Assembly (NCBI GenBank): GCA_963778895.1
Contig: CAVZVZ010000002.1
Coordinates: forward strand, 744,001-808,000
DNA from: CAVZVZ01 sp963778895
Lineage (GTDB): Bacteria > Actinomycetota > Acidimicrobiia > Acidimicrobiales > Acidimicrobilacustridaceae
Direction: 5' to 3'
DNA: 64,000 nt
Shown: piece by piece, positions 1 through 9,737 of the stretch
Layout: every line of letters begins with the position of its first letter
How positions within the stretch are numbered: the first letter of the stretch is position 1
The notes under the pieces: generated by a model
What the model was told of the DNA's origin: nothing
Seen by the model: the letters and a program-made list of their open reading frames with translations, nothing else
Databases searched by the model: none
Translations under genes and position numbers: made by a program

Positions 1-467
1 GCGGCCACGAGCGCGCTGCAGAGCGAGTCGATGATCCACAACAGCCCGCGGATGAACTGCTTGCCGAGTCCGGGCGCGTTGCCGCTCTCGTCGACGGTTC
101 GTATACCGAAGATCGCTTTGCCCAGGGTCGCGCCGGTCATGGCCTGCACGATCCACTCGACGAGGACGAGATAGAGGAGATACACACCGCCCGCGATGAA
201 GGCGGCCGCCGGCTTGTACGTGGCCGCGCTGTACTGCGTGTCGTTGACCGTGGCGTCGACCTTGCGGCACCGTTCGGAGCTCGACAGCTCGCCCGGCTTG
301 GCCGCGACCTGAGCGCACGTGGTCGGTCGCTCATAGAGCGTGATCCCCGCGGTGGCGAAGAACAGCGCCAGCGGGATGACCGCGAGCACGATCGAGTCGA
401 TGACGAACGCGCCGAAACGGCGGCCGGCAACAGCGGTGGGATCGGATTGGGTTGGATACGCACTCAC
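1..467 (-). CDS. RDD-family membrane protein, N-terminal part (cut by window edge)
   Basis: The reading frame starts with GTG at 467, preceded by a good GGGAGGA ribosome site, and runs off the left edge. Visible are an RxFGAFVIDS segment leading into a first membrane helix (about residues 17-42), a polar cysteine-containing loop, a second helix (about residues 88-110), and a TLGKAIFGIR motif. These are the hallmarks of the RDD family of small membrane proteins of unknown transport-like function. The gene is divergent from glyS, with 125 bases between the starts. The C-terminus is missing because the window ends. Confidence 0.75.
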   Translation of the reverse strand, partial: MSAYPTQSDPTAVAGRRFGAFVIDSIVLAVIPLALFFATAGITLYERPTTCAQVAAKPGELSSSERCRKVDATVNDTQYSAATYKPAAAFIAGGVYLLYLVLVEWIVQAMTGATLGKAIFGIRTVDESGNAPGLGKQFIRGLLWIIDSLCSALVA

Positions 468-592
468 AGTTCGTCCTCCCTGCACCGGCAACGAACGGCC
501 TGGCTTCCGGCGGGCCATTGTTGCCCACCGCCGACACCGGCGCTCGGATACACGGTCGGCGCCACGACCTGCCGCCACTACGCTGACCGGCC

Positions 593-1930
593 ATGTCCGA
601 GATCGAGCGGGTCGACGTGCCCAACGACCCCGCGTTGCTGGAGAAGGTGGTCAACCTCTGCAAGCGGCGGGGCTTCGTCTTCCAGTCGGCCGAGATCTAC
701 GGCGGCTTCCGGTCGACCTACGACTACGGACCGGTCGGGGTCCTCATGCTCCGCAACGTCAAGGACGCCTGGTGGCGGTCGATGGTGCAGTTGCGAGACG
801 ACGTGGTCGGGCTCGACGCCGCGATCCTGTCGCCGCCCGCGGTGTGGGAAGCCTCCGGTCACCTCCAGAACTTCACCGATCCGCTGGTCGACTGCCGCAA
901 CTGCGGGGAGCGGTTCCGTGAGGATCAGCTCGAGGACCCGGACGTGTGCCCGAACTGCGGCGCCAAGAACTCGTTCACCCCGGCCCGGCAGTTCAACCTG
1001 ATGTTCAAGACGCAGGCCGGCCCCGTCGAGGAGGACGCCGCCGTTGCCTATCTGCGTCCCGAGACCGCGCAGGGCATGTTCACGAACTTCGCCAACGTGT
1101 TGCAGGTGAGCCGAAAGAAGCCTCCGTTCGGTATCGCGCAGATCGGCAAGTCGTTTCGCAACGAGATCACGCCGCAGAACTTCGTGTTCCGTACTCGTGA
1201 GTTCGAGCAGATGGAGATGGAGTACTTCGTTCCGCCGGACGAAGCGACGCAGTGGTACGAGTACTGGTGTCAGCAGCGCGCCGATTGGTACGACGAGCTG
1301 GGTATCCCGTCCGACAAGCTGAGGCTGCGGCCCCACGACGCCGACGAGCTGAGCCACTACTCGCAGGGCACGGCCGATGTGGAGTTTCTCTTTCCTTGGG
1401 GGTGGGGCGAGCTCGAGGGCATCGCCAACCGGGGTGACTACGACCTCACACAGCACAGCAAGCACTCCGGCGAGAAGTTGGACTACTTCGATCAGGCCAC
1501 CGGCGAGCGCTACACGCCTCACGTCATCGAGCCGGCCGCCGGCGCGACGCGCACGATGATGGCGTTCTTGCTCGCGGCGTACGACGAGGAGATGGTGCGC
1601 GGCGAACCGCGCACGGTGTTGCGGCTGCACCCGCGCATCGCGCCGTACAAGGTCGCGGTGCTGCCGCTTTCGAAGAAGGACACGCTCACACCGACCGCTC
1701 GCGACGTGCTGAAGCGTTTGCAGCCGGTGTTCATGTGTGACTACGACGAGACGCAGGCGATCGGCCGCCGCTATCGACGCCAGGACGAGCTGGGCACGCC
1801 GTATTGCGTCACGGTCGACTTCGACACGCTCGACGATCAGGCCGTGACGGTGCGCGAGCGCGACTCGATGGAACAGGAACGGGTGGCGGTCGACGGGTTG
1901 GTGGACTACCTCGGCGAACGCGTCGGCTGA
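593..1930 (+). CDS. glyS: glycyl-tRNA synthetase, eukaryote/archaeal-like alpha2 type
   Basis: This class II aminoacyl-tRNA synthetase of 445 residues charges tRNA-Gly in the cytoplasm. The N-terminus carries the IYGGFRSTYDYGP motif, and a zinc-binding CRNCG...CPNCG pair lies near residues 102-125. Motif 2 (FRNEITPQNF) and motif 3 (GATRTMMAFL) follow, and an anticodon-binding domain begins near LHPRIAPYKVAVLPL. The length is normal for the single-chain dimeric enzyme found in Actinobacteria. ATG 593 gives the family's usual N-terminus. The frame is intact, and a methyltransferase follows 11 bases after the stop, possibly cotranscribed. Confidence 0.96.
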   Translation: MSEIERVDVPNDPALLEKVVNLCKRRGFVFQSAEIYGGFRSTYDYGPVGVLMLRNVKDAWWRSMVQLRDDVVGLDAAILSPPAVWEASGHLQNFTDPLVDCRNCGERFREDQLEDPDVCPNCGAKNSFTPARQFNLMFKTQAGPVEEDAAVAYLRPETAQGMFTNFANVLQVSRKKPPFGIAQIGKSFRNEITPQNFVFRTREFEQMEMEYFVPPDEATQWYEYWCQQRADWYDELGIPSDKLRLRPHDADELSHYSQGTADVEFLFPWGWGELEGIANRGDYDLTQHSKHSGEKLDYFDQATGERYTPHVIEPAAGATRTMMAFLLAAYDEEMVRGEPRTVLRLHPRIAPYKVAVLPLSKKDTLTPTARDVLKRLQPVFMCDYDETQAIGRRYRRQDELGTPYCVTVDFDTLDDQAVTVRERDSMEQERVAVDGLVDYLGERVG

Positions 1931-1941
1931 TACGGGCGACC

Positions 1942-2757
1942 ATGTCCGGCGGCGACGGTGAGTGGCTCGAGTTGAACCGGCTCGCATGGGACGAACGGGT
2001 TCCGCTGCACTCGGGCAGCGCTTTCTACGACAACGAGACGTTTCTCGCCGGCCGGTCGTCGCTGCGCGCCTTCGAGATCGACGAGGTGGGTGCGGTCGAC
2101 GGCAAGACGTTGCTGCACCTGCAATGTCACTTCGGGCAGGACACGCTGTCGTGGGCGCGGCTCGGCGCGCGGGTGACCGGAGTCGACTTCTCGACACCCG
2201 CGGTCCACGAGGCGCGCCGGCTGGCGGTCGACGCCGGGATCGAGGCCGAGTTCGTGGCCGCCAACGTCTACGACGCCGTCGACGCCGTCGGCGGCCGTAC
2301 GTTCGACGTGGTCTACACGGGCTTGGGCGCCCTGGTGTGGCTGCCGGACATCCCGCGGTGGGCGGAAGTGTGCGCCCAGCTGGTCGCTCCCGGAGGCCGG
2401 TTCTATCTGGCCGAGTTCCATCCCATCATCGAGACCCTCCACGACGAGCGGTTCGAGGTGATCGACCCGTACTTCCGGCCCGAGGGCCACCGCTGGGAGA
2501 CGCCGGGCTCGTACGTCGATGCCGAGGCGCCCACCGCGCACAACTCGACGTGGGAGTGGACGCACCCGATCAGCGAGGTGGTGACCGCGCTCATCGAGGC
2601 CGGTCTGGAACTGGAGTTCCTGCACGAGCACCCGATCACGTTGTGGCAGCGCTTCCCGTTTCTCGAGCGGCACGGCGACGGCACCTTTCACGTGCCCGCC
2701 GATCGGCCCTCGCTGCCGATGATCTACTCGCTGGCCGCGACCAAACCCCTCACCTGA
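1942..2757 (+). CDS. class I SAM-dependent methyltransferase
   Basis: The protein has 271 residues with a Rossmann-type SAM-binding core. The glycine-rich segment LHLQCHFGQDTLSWARLGA is followed by VTGVDFS, the acidic residue expected to hold the SAM ribose. The N-terminal WDERVPLHSGSAFY and the FYLAEFHPI stretch resemble the broad small-molecule methyltransferase group often found next to aminoacyl-tRNA synthetase genes in actinobacteria. The substrate cannot be read from the sequence. ATG 1942 is 11 bases after the glyS stop, so the two are probably one transcript. Confidence 0.85.
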   Translation: MSGGDGEWLELNRLAWDERVPLHSGSAFYDNETFLAGRSSLRAFEIDEVGAVDGKTLLHLQCHFGQDTLSWARLGARVTGVDFSTPAVHEARRLAVDAGIEAEFVAANVYDAVDAVGGRTFDVVYTGLGALVWLPDIPRWAEVCAQLVAPGGRFYLAEFHPIIETLHDERFEVIDPYFRPEGHRWETPGSYVDAEAPTAHNSTWEWTHPISEVVTALIEAGLELEFLHEHPITLWQRFPFLERHGDGTFHVPADRPSLPMIYSLAATKPLT

Positions 2758-2809
2758 CGAAAATCGACGTCGATTTCGAGTGCCGGTCGGGGGCATTAGC
2801 CTGCGCCAC

Positions 2810-5455
2810 ATGACGTTCGTTTTTGGGTTCGACCACGAGCACGCCCGCCCGCCCATGGAGATGAAGGATCTGCTGGGTGGCAAGGGCGCCAACCTGGCGG
2901 AGATGACCTCGGTGCTCGGCCTTCCCGTACCGCCGGGCTTCACGATCTCGACCGACGCGTCCCGCGCGTACATGGTCGACGGCTGGCCCGCCGGGCTCGA
3001 CGACGAGGTGGCGCACCACCTGGCGAGCCTCGAGCAGGCGATGGGCAAGCGGTTGGGCGACGCGGCCGACCCGCTGTTGGTGAGCGTTCGCTCGGGCGCC
3101 AAGTTCTCGATGCCCGGGATGATGGACACCGTCTTGAACCTGGGCCTGAACGACGAGTCGGTGAAAGGGCTCGCGCAGCAGACGAACGACGAGCGATTCG
3201 CCAACGACTCGTACCGACGGTTCATCCAGATGTACGGCAAGATCGTGCTCGACATCCCTGGTGAGGAGTTCGACGCGCTCTTCGAGGCCGCGCGCGATCG
3301 CTCGGGTGCCGCGTCCGACGCCGAGATCCCGGCCGATGCCCTCGCCGGTGTGATCTCCGAGTTCAAGAAGTTGGTCGAGAAGCACACCGGCAAGCCCTTC
3401 CCGCAGGTGCCGCGCGACCAACTGAGGGGTTCGATCGAAGCCGTGTTCAACTCGTGGAACTCGCCCCGTGCGGTGGCATACCGCCGGCGCGAGCGGATCC
3501 CCGACGATCTCGGCACAGCCGTGAACGTGCAGTCGATGGTGTTCGGTAACCGCGACAACCGGTCGGGTACGGGCGTGGGGTTCACACGCAATCCGGCAAC
3601 GGGAGAGGCGGGCGCCTACGGCGACTTCCTGATCAATGCCCAGGGCGAGGACGTGGTGGCGGGCATCCGCAACACGTTGCCCTTGGCTGACATGCAACAT
3701 GAGTTCCCTGCGATCTACGAGGAACTGCTCGGTATCTTCGAGCGGCTCGAGCTGCATTACCGCGACATGCTCGACACCGAGTTCACGATCGATCAGGACA
3801 AGCTGTGGATGCTGCAGACGCGTGTGGGCAAGCGCACGGGCGCCGCCGCGCTGCGCATCGCGGTCGCACTCACGAACGACGCGCGGATCAAGCTCACCGC
3901 CGCCGAAGCCGTCATGCGGGTCAATCCGGAGCATCTCGAGCAGGTGTTGCATCCCCAGTTCGAGGAGACCGACGCGGCAGTGCTCGGTACCGGCCTCGCG
4001 GCCTCGCCGGGCGCTGCGGTCGGCAAGGCGTACTTCGATGCCGATCGCTGTGCCGAGGCGTTCGAGCGGGGTGAGCAAGTGGTGTTGGTGCGACAGGAGA
4101 CGTCGCCCGAGGACGTGCACGGCATGGCGGTCGCCGAGGGCATTCTGACGTCGCGTGGCGGACTCGTCAGCCACGCCGCAGTCGTCGCACGCGGATGGGG
4201 CAAGCCCGCGGTGTGCGGCGCCGAGAGCCTCGACATCGGTGCCGACACGCTCACGACGAACGACGGCACGGTCATCCGCGAGGGCGAGGTCATCTCGATC
4301 GACGGCAGCACTGGCCGCATCTACGTCGGCGAGGTGAAGCTGGCCGAGGGCAGCCTGCCGGCGGAGTTCGATGTGGTCCTCGCGTGGGCCGACGAGATCC
4401 GTAAGGGTCACTTGGGCATTCGCGCCAATGCGGACACCGGCGAGGACGCAGCTCGCGCTCGGGAATTTGGTGCCGAGGGGATCGGCCTGTGCCGCACGGA
4501 GCACATGTTCCTGGGCGATCGGCTGCCCGTCGTGCGCGCCATGATCCTCGCCGACACCCCGGAAGCCGAGACGGCCGCGCTCGAAGAGCTGTTGCAGGTG
4601 CAGCGGGCCGATTTCGAAGAGGTCCTCGAGGCGATGGACGGCTTGCCGGTGACCGTTCGGCTGCTCGATCCACCGCTGCACGAGTTCCTCCCGCAGGTCG
4701 AAGAACTGGCGATCGAGGCGGCGCGCGGTGAGTTGGAGCCGGCAGGCCACGAGATGTTGGCCGCGGCCCGCAAGTGGCAGGAGCAGAACCCGATGCTCGG
4801 CCTACGCGGAGTACGGCTCGGGATCATCAAGGACGGGTTGTACAAGATGCAGGTACGTGCCCTCATGGAGGCGGCGCGCACCCGCAAGGACAAGGGCGGG
4901 CATCCGATCATCGAGATCATGATCCCGCTCGTGGTCACGTTGTCCGAGCTCCAGCTTGCCCGGCGATGGACTGCCGAAGCGATCGAGGAGACAGTCGGCG
5001 ACCGTGTCGACGAGTTCGACGTCACCATCGGGACCATGATCGAGACCCCGCGCGCCGCCGTGCGTGGCGACGAGGTTGCCGAAGCCGCCGACTTCTTCTC
5101 GTTCGGCACGAACGACCTGACGCAGATGACGTGGGGCTTCAGTCGGGACGACGTCGCGCCAATCATGGAGAAGTACCTCGAGGAAGGCATCCTGAAGAAC
5201 GATCCGTTCGACACCATCGATGTGTTCGGCGTAGGGGAACTCGTGCGGCAAGGCGTTGCGGGCGGTCGCCGGACCAAGCCCGACCTCAAGATCGGGGTCT
5301 GCGGTGAACACGGCGGCGACCCGGACTCAATTGAATTCTTCTACTCGCTCGGTTTCGACTACGTGTCGTGCTCGCCCTTCCGGGTGCCGATCGCTCGGCT
5401 CGCCGCGGCTCGCGCCGTGCTCGGCGAGGCCGGTGGGGTCAACCGCGAAGCCTGA
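2810..5455 (+). CDS. ppdK: pyruvate, phosphate dikinase
   Basis: This 881-residue enzyme interconverts pyruvate + ATP + Pi and phosphoenolpyruvate + AMP + PPi, linking glycolysis and gluconeogenesis. An N-terminal ATP-grasp domain begins with LLGGKGANLAEM. The swivelling domain carries the phosphorylated histidine in GLVSHAAVVARG (His455). The C-terminal PEP/pyruvate barrel ends with GTNDLTQMTWGFSRDD and GVCGEHGGD (Cys831). These two positions match the numbering known for the Clostridium symbiosum enzyme. ATG 2810 was chosen because it gives the family start MTFVFGFDHEHARPP. The frame is intact. Confidence 0.97.
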   Translation: MTFVFGFDHEHARPPMEMKDLLGGKGANLAEMTSVLGLPVPPGFTISTDASRAYMVDGWPAGLDDEVAHHLASLEQAMGKRLGDAADPLLVSVRSGAKFSMPGMMDTVLNLGLNDESVKGLAQQTNDERFANDSYRRFIQMYGKIVLDIPGEEFDALFEAARDRSGAASDAEIPADALAGVISEFKKLVEKHTGKPFPQVPRDQLRGSIEAVFNSWNSPRAVAYRRRERIPDDLGTAVNVQSMVFGNRDNRSGTGVGFTRNPATGEAGAYGDFLINAQGEDVVAGIRNTLPLADMQHEFPAIYEELLGIFERLELHYRDMLDTEFTIDQDKLWMLQTRVGKRTGAAALRIAVALTNDARIKLTAAEAVMRVNPEHLEQVLHPQFEETDAAVLGTGLAASPGAAVGKAYFDADRCAEAFERGEQVVLVRQETSPEDVHGMAVAEGILTSRGGLVSHAAVVARGWGKPAVCGAESLDIGADTLTTNDGTVIREGEVISIDGSTGRIYVGEVKLAEGSLPAEFDVVLAWADEIRKGHLGIRANADTGEDAARAREFGAEGIGLCRTEHMFLGDRLPVVRAMILADTPEAETAALEELLQVQRADFEEVLEAMDGLPVTVRLLDPPLHEFLPQVEELAIEAARGELEPAGHEMLAAARKWQEQNPMLGLRGVRLGIIKDGLYKMQVRALMEAARTRKDKGGHPIIEIMIPLVVTLSELQLARRWTAEAIEETVGDRVDEFDVTIGTMIETPRAAVRGDEVAEAADFFSFGTNDLTQMTWGFSRDDVAPIMEKYLEEGILKNDPFDTIDVFGVGELVRQGVAGGRRTKPDLKIGVCGEHGGDPDSIEFFYSLGFDYVSCSPFRVPIARLAAARAVLGEAGGVNREA

Positions 5456-5559
5456 AGATTCGGGCTCCTCGGGGGCATGGTCACACTGTCGTAGCCCGCT
5501 GCTACCGTGCCCCTGATGCAGTCGTCGTATCGCTCGCTTCTTGCTGGGGCCTGCTGACG

Positions 5560-7341
5560 ATGGGCATCGCCGACGACGACATCGTGCACGTCCGTGCGTC
5601 GTCCGACATCGTCGCGGTGATCAGTGAGCACGTCGCGCTCAAGCGGGTCGGTCGGCGTTGGCAGGGCTTGTGCCCGTTCCACGCCGAGAAGTCACCGTCG
5701 TTCTCTGTCAATCAGGAGGACGGTCTGTATTACTGCTTCGGATGTGGTGCGAAGGGTGACGTGATCACGTTCGTGCGCGAGGTAGAGCATCTCGACTTCG
5801 TGGGCGCGATCGAAAAGCTGGCGGGCCGCGCTGGCGTCACGCTCCACTACACCGATCAAGGTGAATCGGAAGGTCGCAAGCGGCGGGCCAAGTTGCTCGA
5901 CGCCGTCGAGCGTGCGGTCGAGTGGTATCACCAGCGGTTGTTGTCGGCACCCGACGCCGCGAAGGCCCGCGGTTATCTGCGATCGCGAGGGCTCGACGGT
6001 GACGACGTGCGCCAGTACCGGATCGGTTGGTCACCGGAAGGGTGGGACGAGCTGGCCAAGGCGCTGAAGTTGCCCGACGCCGTGTTCGTCGAGTCGGGCT
6101 TGGGGTTCCTCAACCGGCGCGATCGGCAGACGGATGCATTCCGGGGTCGGCTGTTGTTTCCGATCTTCGATGCCCACGGTCACGCCGTTGGTTTCGGTGG
6201 TCGGGTGATGCCGGGGGGCGAGGGCCCGAAGTACAAGAATTCGGCCGAGAGCACGATCTACGCGAAGAGCAAGGTGCTCTACGGGCTCAATTGGGTGAAG
6301 GGCGACGTCGTCACGGCCGATGAAGCCATCGTGTGTGAGGGCTATACGGATGTCATCGGCTTCGCCAAGGCGGGTGTGCCGCGAGCTGTGGCCACCTGCG
6401 GGACCGCGCTGACGGAGGAGCACGTGCGGCTGTTGCGCGGCTTCGCCCGTCGGGTGGTGCTGGCGTTCGATGCCGACGCCGCGGGGCAGCATGCGGCCGA
6501 GCGGTTCTATCAGTGGGAGAAGGCGCACGACGTCGATGTGGCGGTGGCCGCGTTGCCGGCCGGCGTCGACCCTGCCGACCTGGCTCGCGAAGATCCGGCC
6601 GCATTGCGCAAGGCCGTCGATGGTGCGGTGCCGTTCTTGAGGTTCCGAGTGGATCGAGTACTCGATCGCGCTGACTTGCGAACGCCCGAAGGCCGGGCGC
6701 GCGCGGCCGAGGCGGCGTTGGCGGTGATAGCCGAGCATCCGAGTGATCTGGTGCGCGACCAGTACGTGATGGAAGTCGCTAGTCGCTGTCGGATCGATCC
6801 GGACCGGTTGCGTGAAGGGCTGCGGTCGCGTAGCGGGGGAGCGGGCGGCAAGCGAGTGGCGGTCGATCGTCCGCCGTCGGCGCGCGTGTTGCGGCACGAG
6901 TCGCCCGAGGTCGAGTTGTTGCGGTTGTTCGTGAGTCATCCGGAGGAGATGGAGGGTTGGGCCGACTGGGTGTCCGAGGTGCTGTTCCGGGACGAGCTGG
7001 CGTTGGCGGCGTATCGGGCGCTGATCGCGGCCCCGTCGCTGCGGGAGGCGATCGAGCGAGCCGACCCGGCGGCGGCCGATCTGTTGCAGCGGCTGGCCGT
7101 CGACGACACGGAGGCCGAGCCCCACGATGTGGTTTTCCGCTTGGTCCAGGAGGCCGGGCGTCGCGCCATGCAAGCCCTGAACGAACAGGCCCGCCGCGAA
7201 CCTGATTCTGTTTTGGTACTAGCCGACAGCACCTGGTTGGGTCAGCGGATCGACGAGATGAACGATCCGGATACGACCGTTGAGGCGGCCGAGCAGTTGC
7301 TAGCCTGGCTGGCGGGTCGGCCGGAGGAGAATCATCGATGA
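5560..7341 (+). CDS. dnaG: DNA primase
   Basis: This is the 593-residue replicative primase that makes RNA primers at the fork. The N-terminal CHC2 zinc finger is complete (Cys38, His41, Cys59, Cys62). The catalytic TOPRIM domain shows IVCEGYTDVIGF (Glu260) and LAFDADAAG (Asp304, Asp306), and the helicase-binding C-terminal region follows. ATG 5560 gives the standard start just before DDDIVHVR. Its stop overlaps the rpoD start by 4 bases (ATGA), the classic dnaG-rpoD macromolecular synthesis pairing. Confidence 0.97.
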   Translation: MGIADDDIVHVRASSDIVAVISEHVALKRVGRRWQGLCPFHAEKSPSFSVNQEDGLYYCFGCGAKGDVITFVREVEHLDFVGAIEKLAGRAGVTLHYTDQGESEGRKRRAKLLDAVERAVEWYHQRLLSAPDAAKARGYLRSRGLDGDDVRQYRIGWSPEGWDELAKALKLPDAVFVESGLGFLNRRDRQTDAFRGRLLFPIFDAHGHAVGFGGRVMPGGEGPKYKNSAESTIYAKSKVLYGLNWVKGDVVTADEAIVCEGYTDVIGFAKAGVPRAVATCGTALTEEHVRLLRGFARRVVLAFDADAAGQHAAERFYQWEKAHDVDVAVAALPAGVDPADLAREDPAALRKAVDGAVPFLRFRVDRVLDRADLRTPEGRARAAEAALAVIAEHPSDLVRDQYVMEVASRCRIDPDRLREGLRSRSGGAGGKRVAVDRPPSARVLRHESPEVELLRLFVSHPEEMEGWADWVSEVLFRDELALAAYRALIAAPSLREAIERADPAAADLLQRLAVDDTEAEPHDVVFRLVQEAGRRAMQALNEQARREPDSVLVLADSTWLGQRIDEMNDPDTTVEAAEQLLAWLAGRPEENHR

Positions 7342-8726
7342 GTGAGAGCGCGCCGTTGCTCTCCCCGGTGGTGGGGGTTTCAGACGAGCAGCTTCGGGAG
7401 TTGCTCGATCGCGGGAAGCAACGCGGCAGCTTGGGTCTCGACGACGTGCTCGAGGTCTTCCGCCACGTCGAGTTCTCGCCCGATGTCTACGAGCGAGTTC
7501 GACTGCTGCTCGACAAGTCGGGAATCGTGTTGGACGAGAGCCTCGACGCGATCGTGCCCAACACCCCGTCGGTCCCTGATCCCGTGGCCGAGCCGATCGT
7601 TCCGGTGACGGCGGAGCCCGTGGCCGACAGCGCGAGCCTGGAGGCGGACGCGGTGGTCGAAGACGTGGCCGAGCTGCAAACGGTGATCATCGAAGAGGTC
7701 GATGACGAGGACGACGGCGAGGACCTGGCGTCGCGCCAGCGGGCGCGGTTCCGCGCCGTTGCGTCGCGTGAAGCGCTACGAATGAGCGCGGGCGGTTCGT
7801 CGGATCCGGTTCGCATGTATCTGAAGGAGATCGGCCGCGTACCGCTGATCAACGCGCAGGACGAGGTCGATCTGGCCAAGAAGATCGAGGCCGGGATGAT
7901 TTCGGCCGAGCGCCTGGCCGACCTCGAGGCCAGCGGCGAGATCACGGCGCTCGAGCCGGTCGAGCGCCGCCGGCTCGAGCGGCTGGTCAAGAAGGGCGAG
8001 CGCGCCAAGTCGGAGCTGACACAGGCCAACCTGCGGTTGGTGGTGTCGATCGCCAAGCGGTACGTCGGACGCGGCATGTTGATCCTGGATCTGATCCAGG
8101 AGGGCAACCTCGGTCTGATGCGTGCGGTCGAGAAGTTCGACTACACGAAGGGCTTCAAGTTCTCGACGTACGCAACCTGGTGGATCCGCCAGGCGATCAC
8201 GCGAGCCATCGCCGATCAGGCGCGCACGATCCGCATTCCGGTGCACATGGTCGAGTCGATCAACAAGGTGCATCGCGTACAGCGACAGATGATGCAGGAG
8301 CTCGAGCGGGAGCCGACGGTCGAGGAGCTGGCTGACAAGGTCGACATGAGCGAGGCGCGAGTGCGCGAGATCATGCGCATCTCGCTCGACCCGTTGTCAC
8401 TCGATTCACCCGTTGGCGAAGAGGACGACTCGAACTTGGCGGACTTCATCGAAGACCAGCAAGCCGAAGCCCCGGCGGAGATGGCGGCCAAGATGATGCT
8501 CAACAGCGCGGTGGAAGAAGCGTTGCAGGAGCTGAACGATCGCGAGAAGGCGGTCGTGCGGATGCGCTTCGGGCTCGACGACGGCCAGGCGCGAACGCTC
8601 GAGGAGGTCGGCCGCGAGTTCGGTGTGACCCGCGAGCGGATCCGCCAGATCGAGTCGAAGACGTTGGCCAAGCTGCGGCATCCGCATCGGTCGCAGAAGC
8701 TGCGGGACTACCTCGACACGGAGTAG
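7338..8726 (+). CDS. rpoD: primary RNA polymerase sigma factor (sigma-70/SigA)
   Basis: The protein has 462 residues. A region 1.1-like head (about 1-80) and an acidic linker precede region 1.2 (DPVRMYLKEIGRVPL). Region 2 follows with LIQEGNLGLMRAVEKFDY and FSTYATWWIRQAI (polymerase and -10 binding), then region 3, then the region 4 helix-turn-helix TLEEVGREFGVTRERIRQI (-35 binding). All determinants of a group 1 housekeeping sigma factor are present. It is translationally coupled to dnaG by a 4-base overlap. Confidence 0.96.
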   Translation: MSESAPLLSPVVGVSDEQLRELLDRGKQRGSLGLDDVLEVFRHVEFSPDVYERVRLLLDKSGIVLDESLDAIVPNTPSVPDPVAEPIVPVTAEPVADSASLEADAVVEDVAELQTVIIEEVDDEDDGEDLASRQRARFRAVASREALRMSAGGSSDPVRMYLKEIGRVPLINAQDEVDLAKKIEAGMISAERLADLEASGEITALEPVERRRLERLVKKGERAKSELTQANLRLVVSIAKRYVGRGMLILDLIQEGNLGLMRAVEKFDYTKGFKFSTYATWWIRQAITRAIADQARTIRIPVHMVESINKVHRVQRQMMQELEREPTVEELADKVDMSEARVREIMRISLDPLSLDSPVGEEDDSNLADFIEDQQAEAPAEMAAKMMLNSAVEEALQELNDREKAVVRMRFGLDDGQARTLEEVGREFGVTRERIRQIESKTLAKLRHPHRSQKLRDYLDTE

Positions 8727-8957
8727 TCAGGCCGTGGGTTCGTCGAACTCCGCGGCGCGCAGGTCGAGTACGGGGTCGGTGCCCAATCGGCCCTGTTCGT
8801 AGAGCTGCTCGATCCGGTCGGTGATGTCGCGGTATGTGTCGGTGCCGCGGACCTTGTCGAGCCATTCCTCGATCTGTTCGTACCGCTCGCGTCCGGCTTT
8901 GCTGCCGAGGTAGTACCCGACGGCGAGACCGACAACGACTCCCGTGGTGAAGCGCAT
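8727..8957 (-). CDS. small YtxH-like membrane protein
   Basis: This 76-residue protein has one N-terminal membrane segment with glycine repeats (TTGVVVGLAVGYYLGSKAGRERYEQI), followed by a charged amphipathic tail. The GYxLGSKAGRERYEQ pattern is typical of small actinobacterial YtxH-like proteins of unknown role. Its stop immediately abuts the convergent rpoD stop. It diverges from the helix-turn-helix gene at 8996, with 38 bases between the starts. Confidence 0.7.
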   Translation of the reverse strand: MRFTTGVVVGLAVGYYLGSKAGRERYEQIEEWLDKVRGTDTYRDITDRIEQLYEQGRLGTDPVLDLRAAEFDEPTA

Positions 8958-8995
8958 GCGATCAGACTGTCACACCGCATCCCCATACTTGTTCG

Positions 8996-9625
8996 ATGGG
9001 CTATCGCGGGAAGGTCCTCGAACAGGAACGAGCTCGGGAGCTGCGGGCCGAAGCATGGACCTTGCAGGACATCGCCAACGAGCTCGGCGTGTCCAAGAGC
9101 TCGGTGTCGCTGTGGGTACGCGACGTCGAGTTCGAACCCCAGCCCCGACGTACGGCCCGCCGGCGTGCCCCGAACAAGCTCCAAGTCGCCAAGCAAGCCG
9201 AGATCGACGAGATGCTCCAATGGGGCCGCGACCGCATCGGCCAGCTGAGCGAGGAGGCTTTCCTCGCCGCCGGCACCGCGCTCTATGCGGGTGAAGGGTC
9301 AAAGACCGACGGCATGGTGAGCTTTGCCAACAGCGATCCTCGGATGATCGAATTCTTCTGTGCGTGGTTTCGGCACGTTCTTCGAGGTGGACGAGTCGTC
9401 GACTCCGACTTCGGCATCTACCTCCATCAAGGGCTGGACCTCGAGGCGGCCATTGCAGCTCTGGTGTGAGGTGACGGCGATTCCTCGAGCATCAGGTCGG
9501 TGCGCCCTACCGCGCCGTACCGGATCCGTCGATTCGGAAAGTGCCAAGCATCCGATGGGTTGTGCCTACGTGTCGCTACTACGTCGAGCCGCACTCACCG
9601 GGCCGTGATGGGGCTCGTGTCAGGC
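8996..9625 (+). pseudogene. helix-turn-helix DNA-binding protein, disrupted by several frameshifts
   Basis: The first 120 residues read cleanly: an N-terminal helix-turn-helix (WTLQDIANELGVSKSSVSLW), an arginine-rich linker, and ALYAGEGSKTDGMVSFANSD. After about 9364 the conserved family text is split across all three frames: FFEVDES, then IYLHQGLDLEAAIA, then APYRAVPDPSIRK, then AKHPMGCAYV, then SRTHRAVMGLV. I recognise this order from an actinobacterial HTH protein family of unknown function. Five or six single-base shifts separate the pieces. It could be a true pseudogene or indel-rich sequence. Read in a single frame, the product would stop at 9469. Confidence 0.7.
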
Positions 9626-9653
9626 ACTGCTATCCTGCGCCATTCGCAATCCT

Positions 9654-9727
9654 TCCGGGGTAGCTCAGTTGGAAGAGCGCTCGACTGTTAATCGAGTTGG
9701 TCGTGGGTTCGAGCCCCACCCCCGGAG
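9654..9727 (+). tRNA. tRNA-Asn (anticodon GTT)
   Basis: A 74-base cloverleaf: acceptor TCCGGGG pairs with CCCCGGA, the D-arm is TAGCTCAGTTGG, the anticodon loop is CTGTTAA between CTCGA and TCGAG, and the T-loop is GTTCGAGCC. The anticodon GTT reads Asn codons. CCA is not encoded. A TATCCT box at 9631-9636 is a plausible -10 element. Confidence 0.96.
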
Positions 9728-9737
9728 CTCAGCAAGA

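Noticed and set aside
578..2197. Long open frame antisense to glyS, and similar long antisense frames opposite ppdK, dnaG, the CoA-ligase and the GH44 gene
   Set aside because: Translations are Arg/His/Val-rich without motifs, and the sense strands carry unmistakable conserved proteins. High GC content suppresses stops in the shadow frames.
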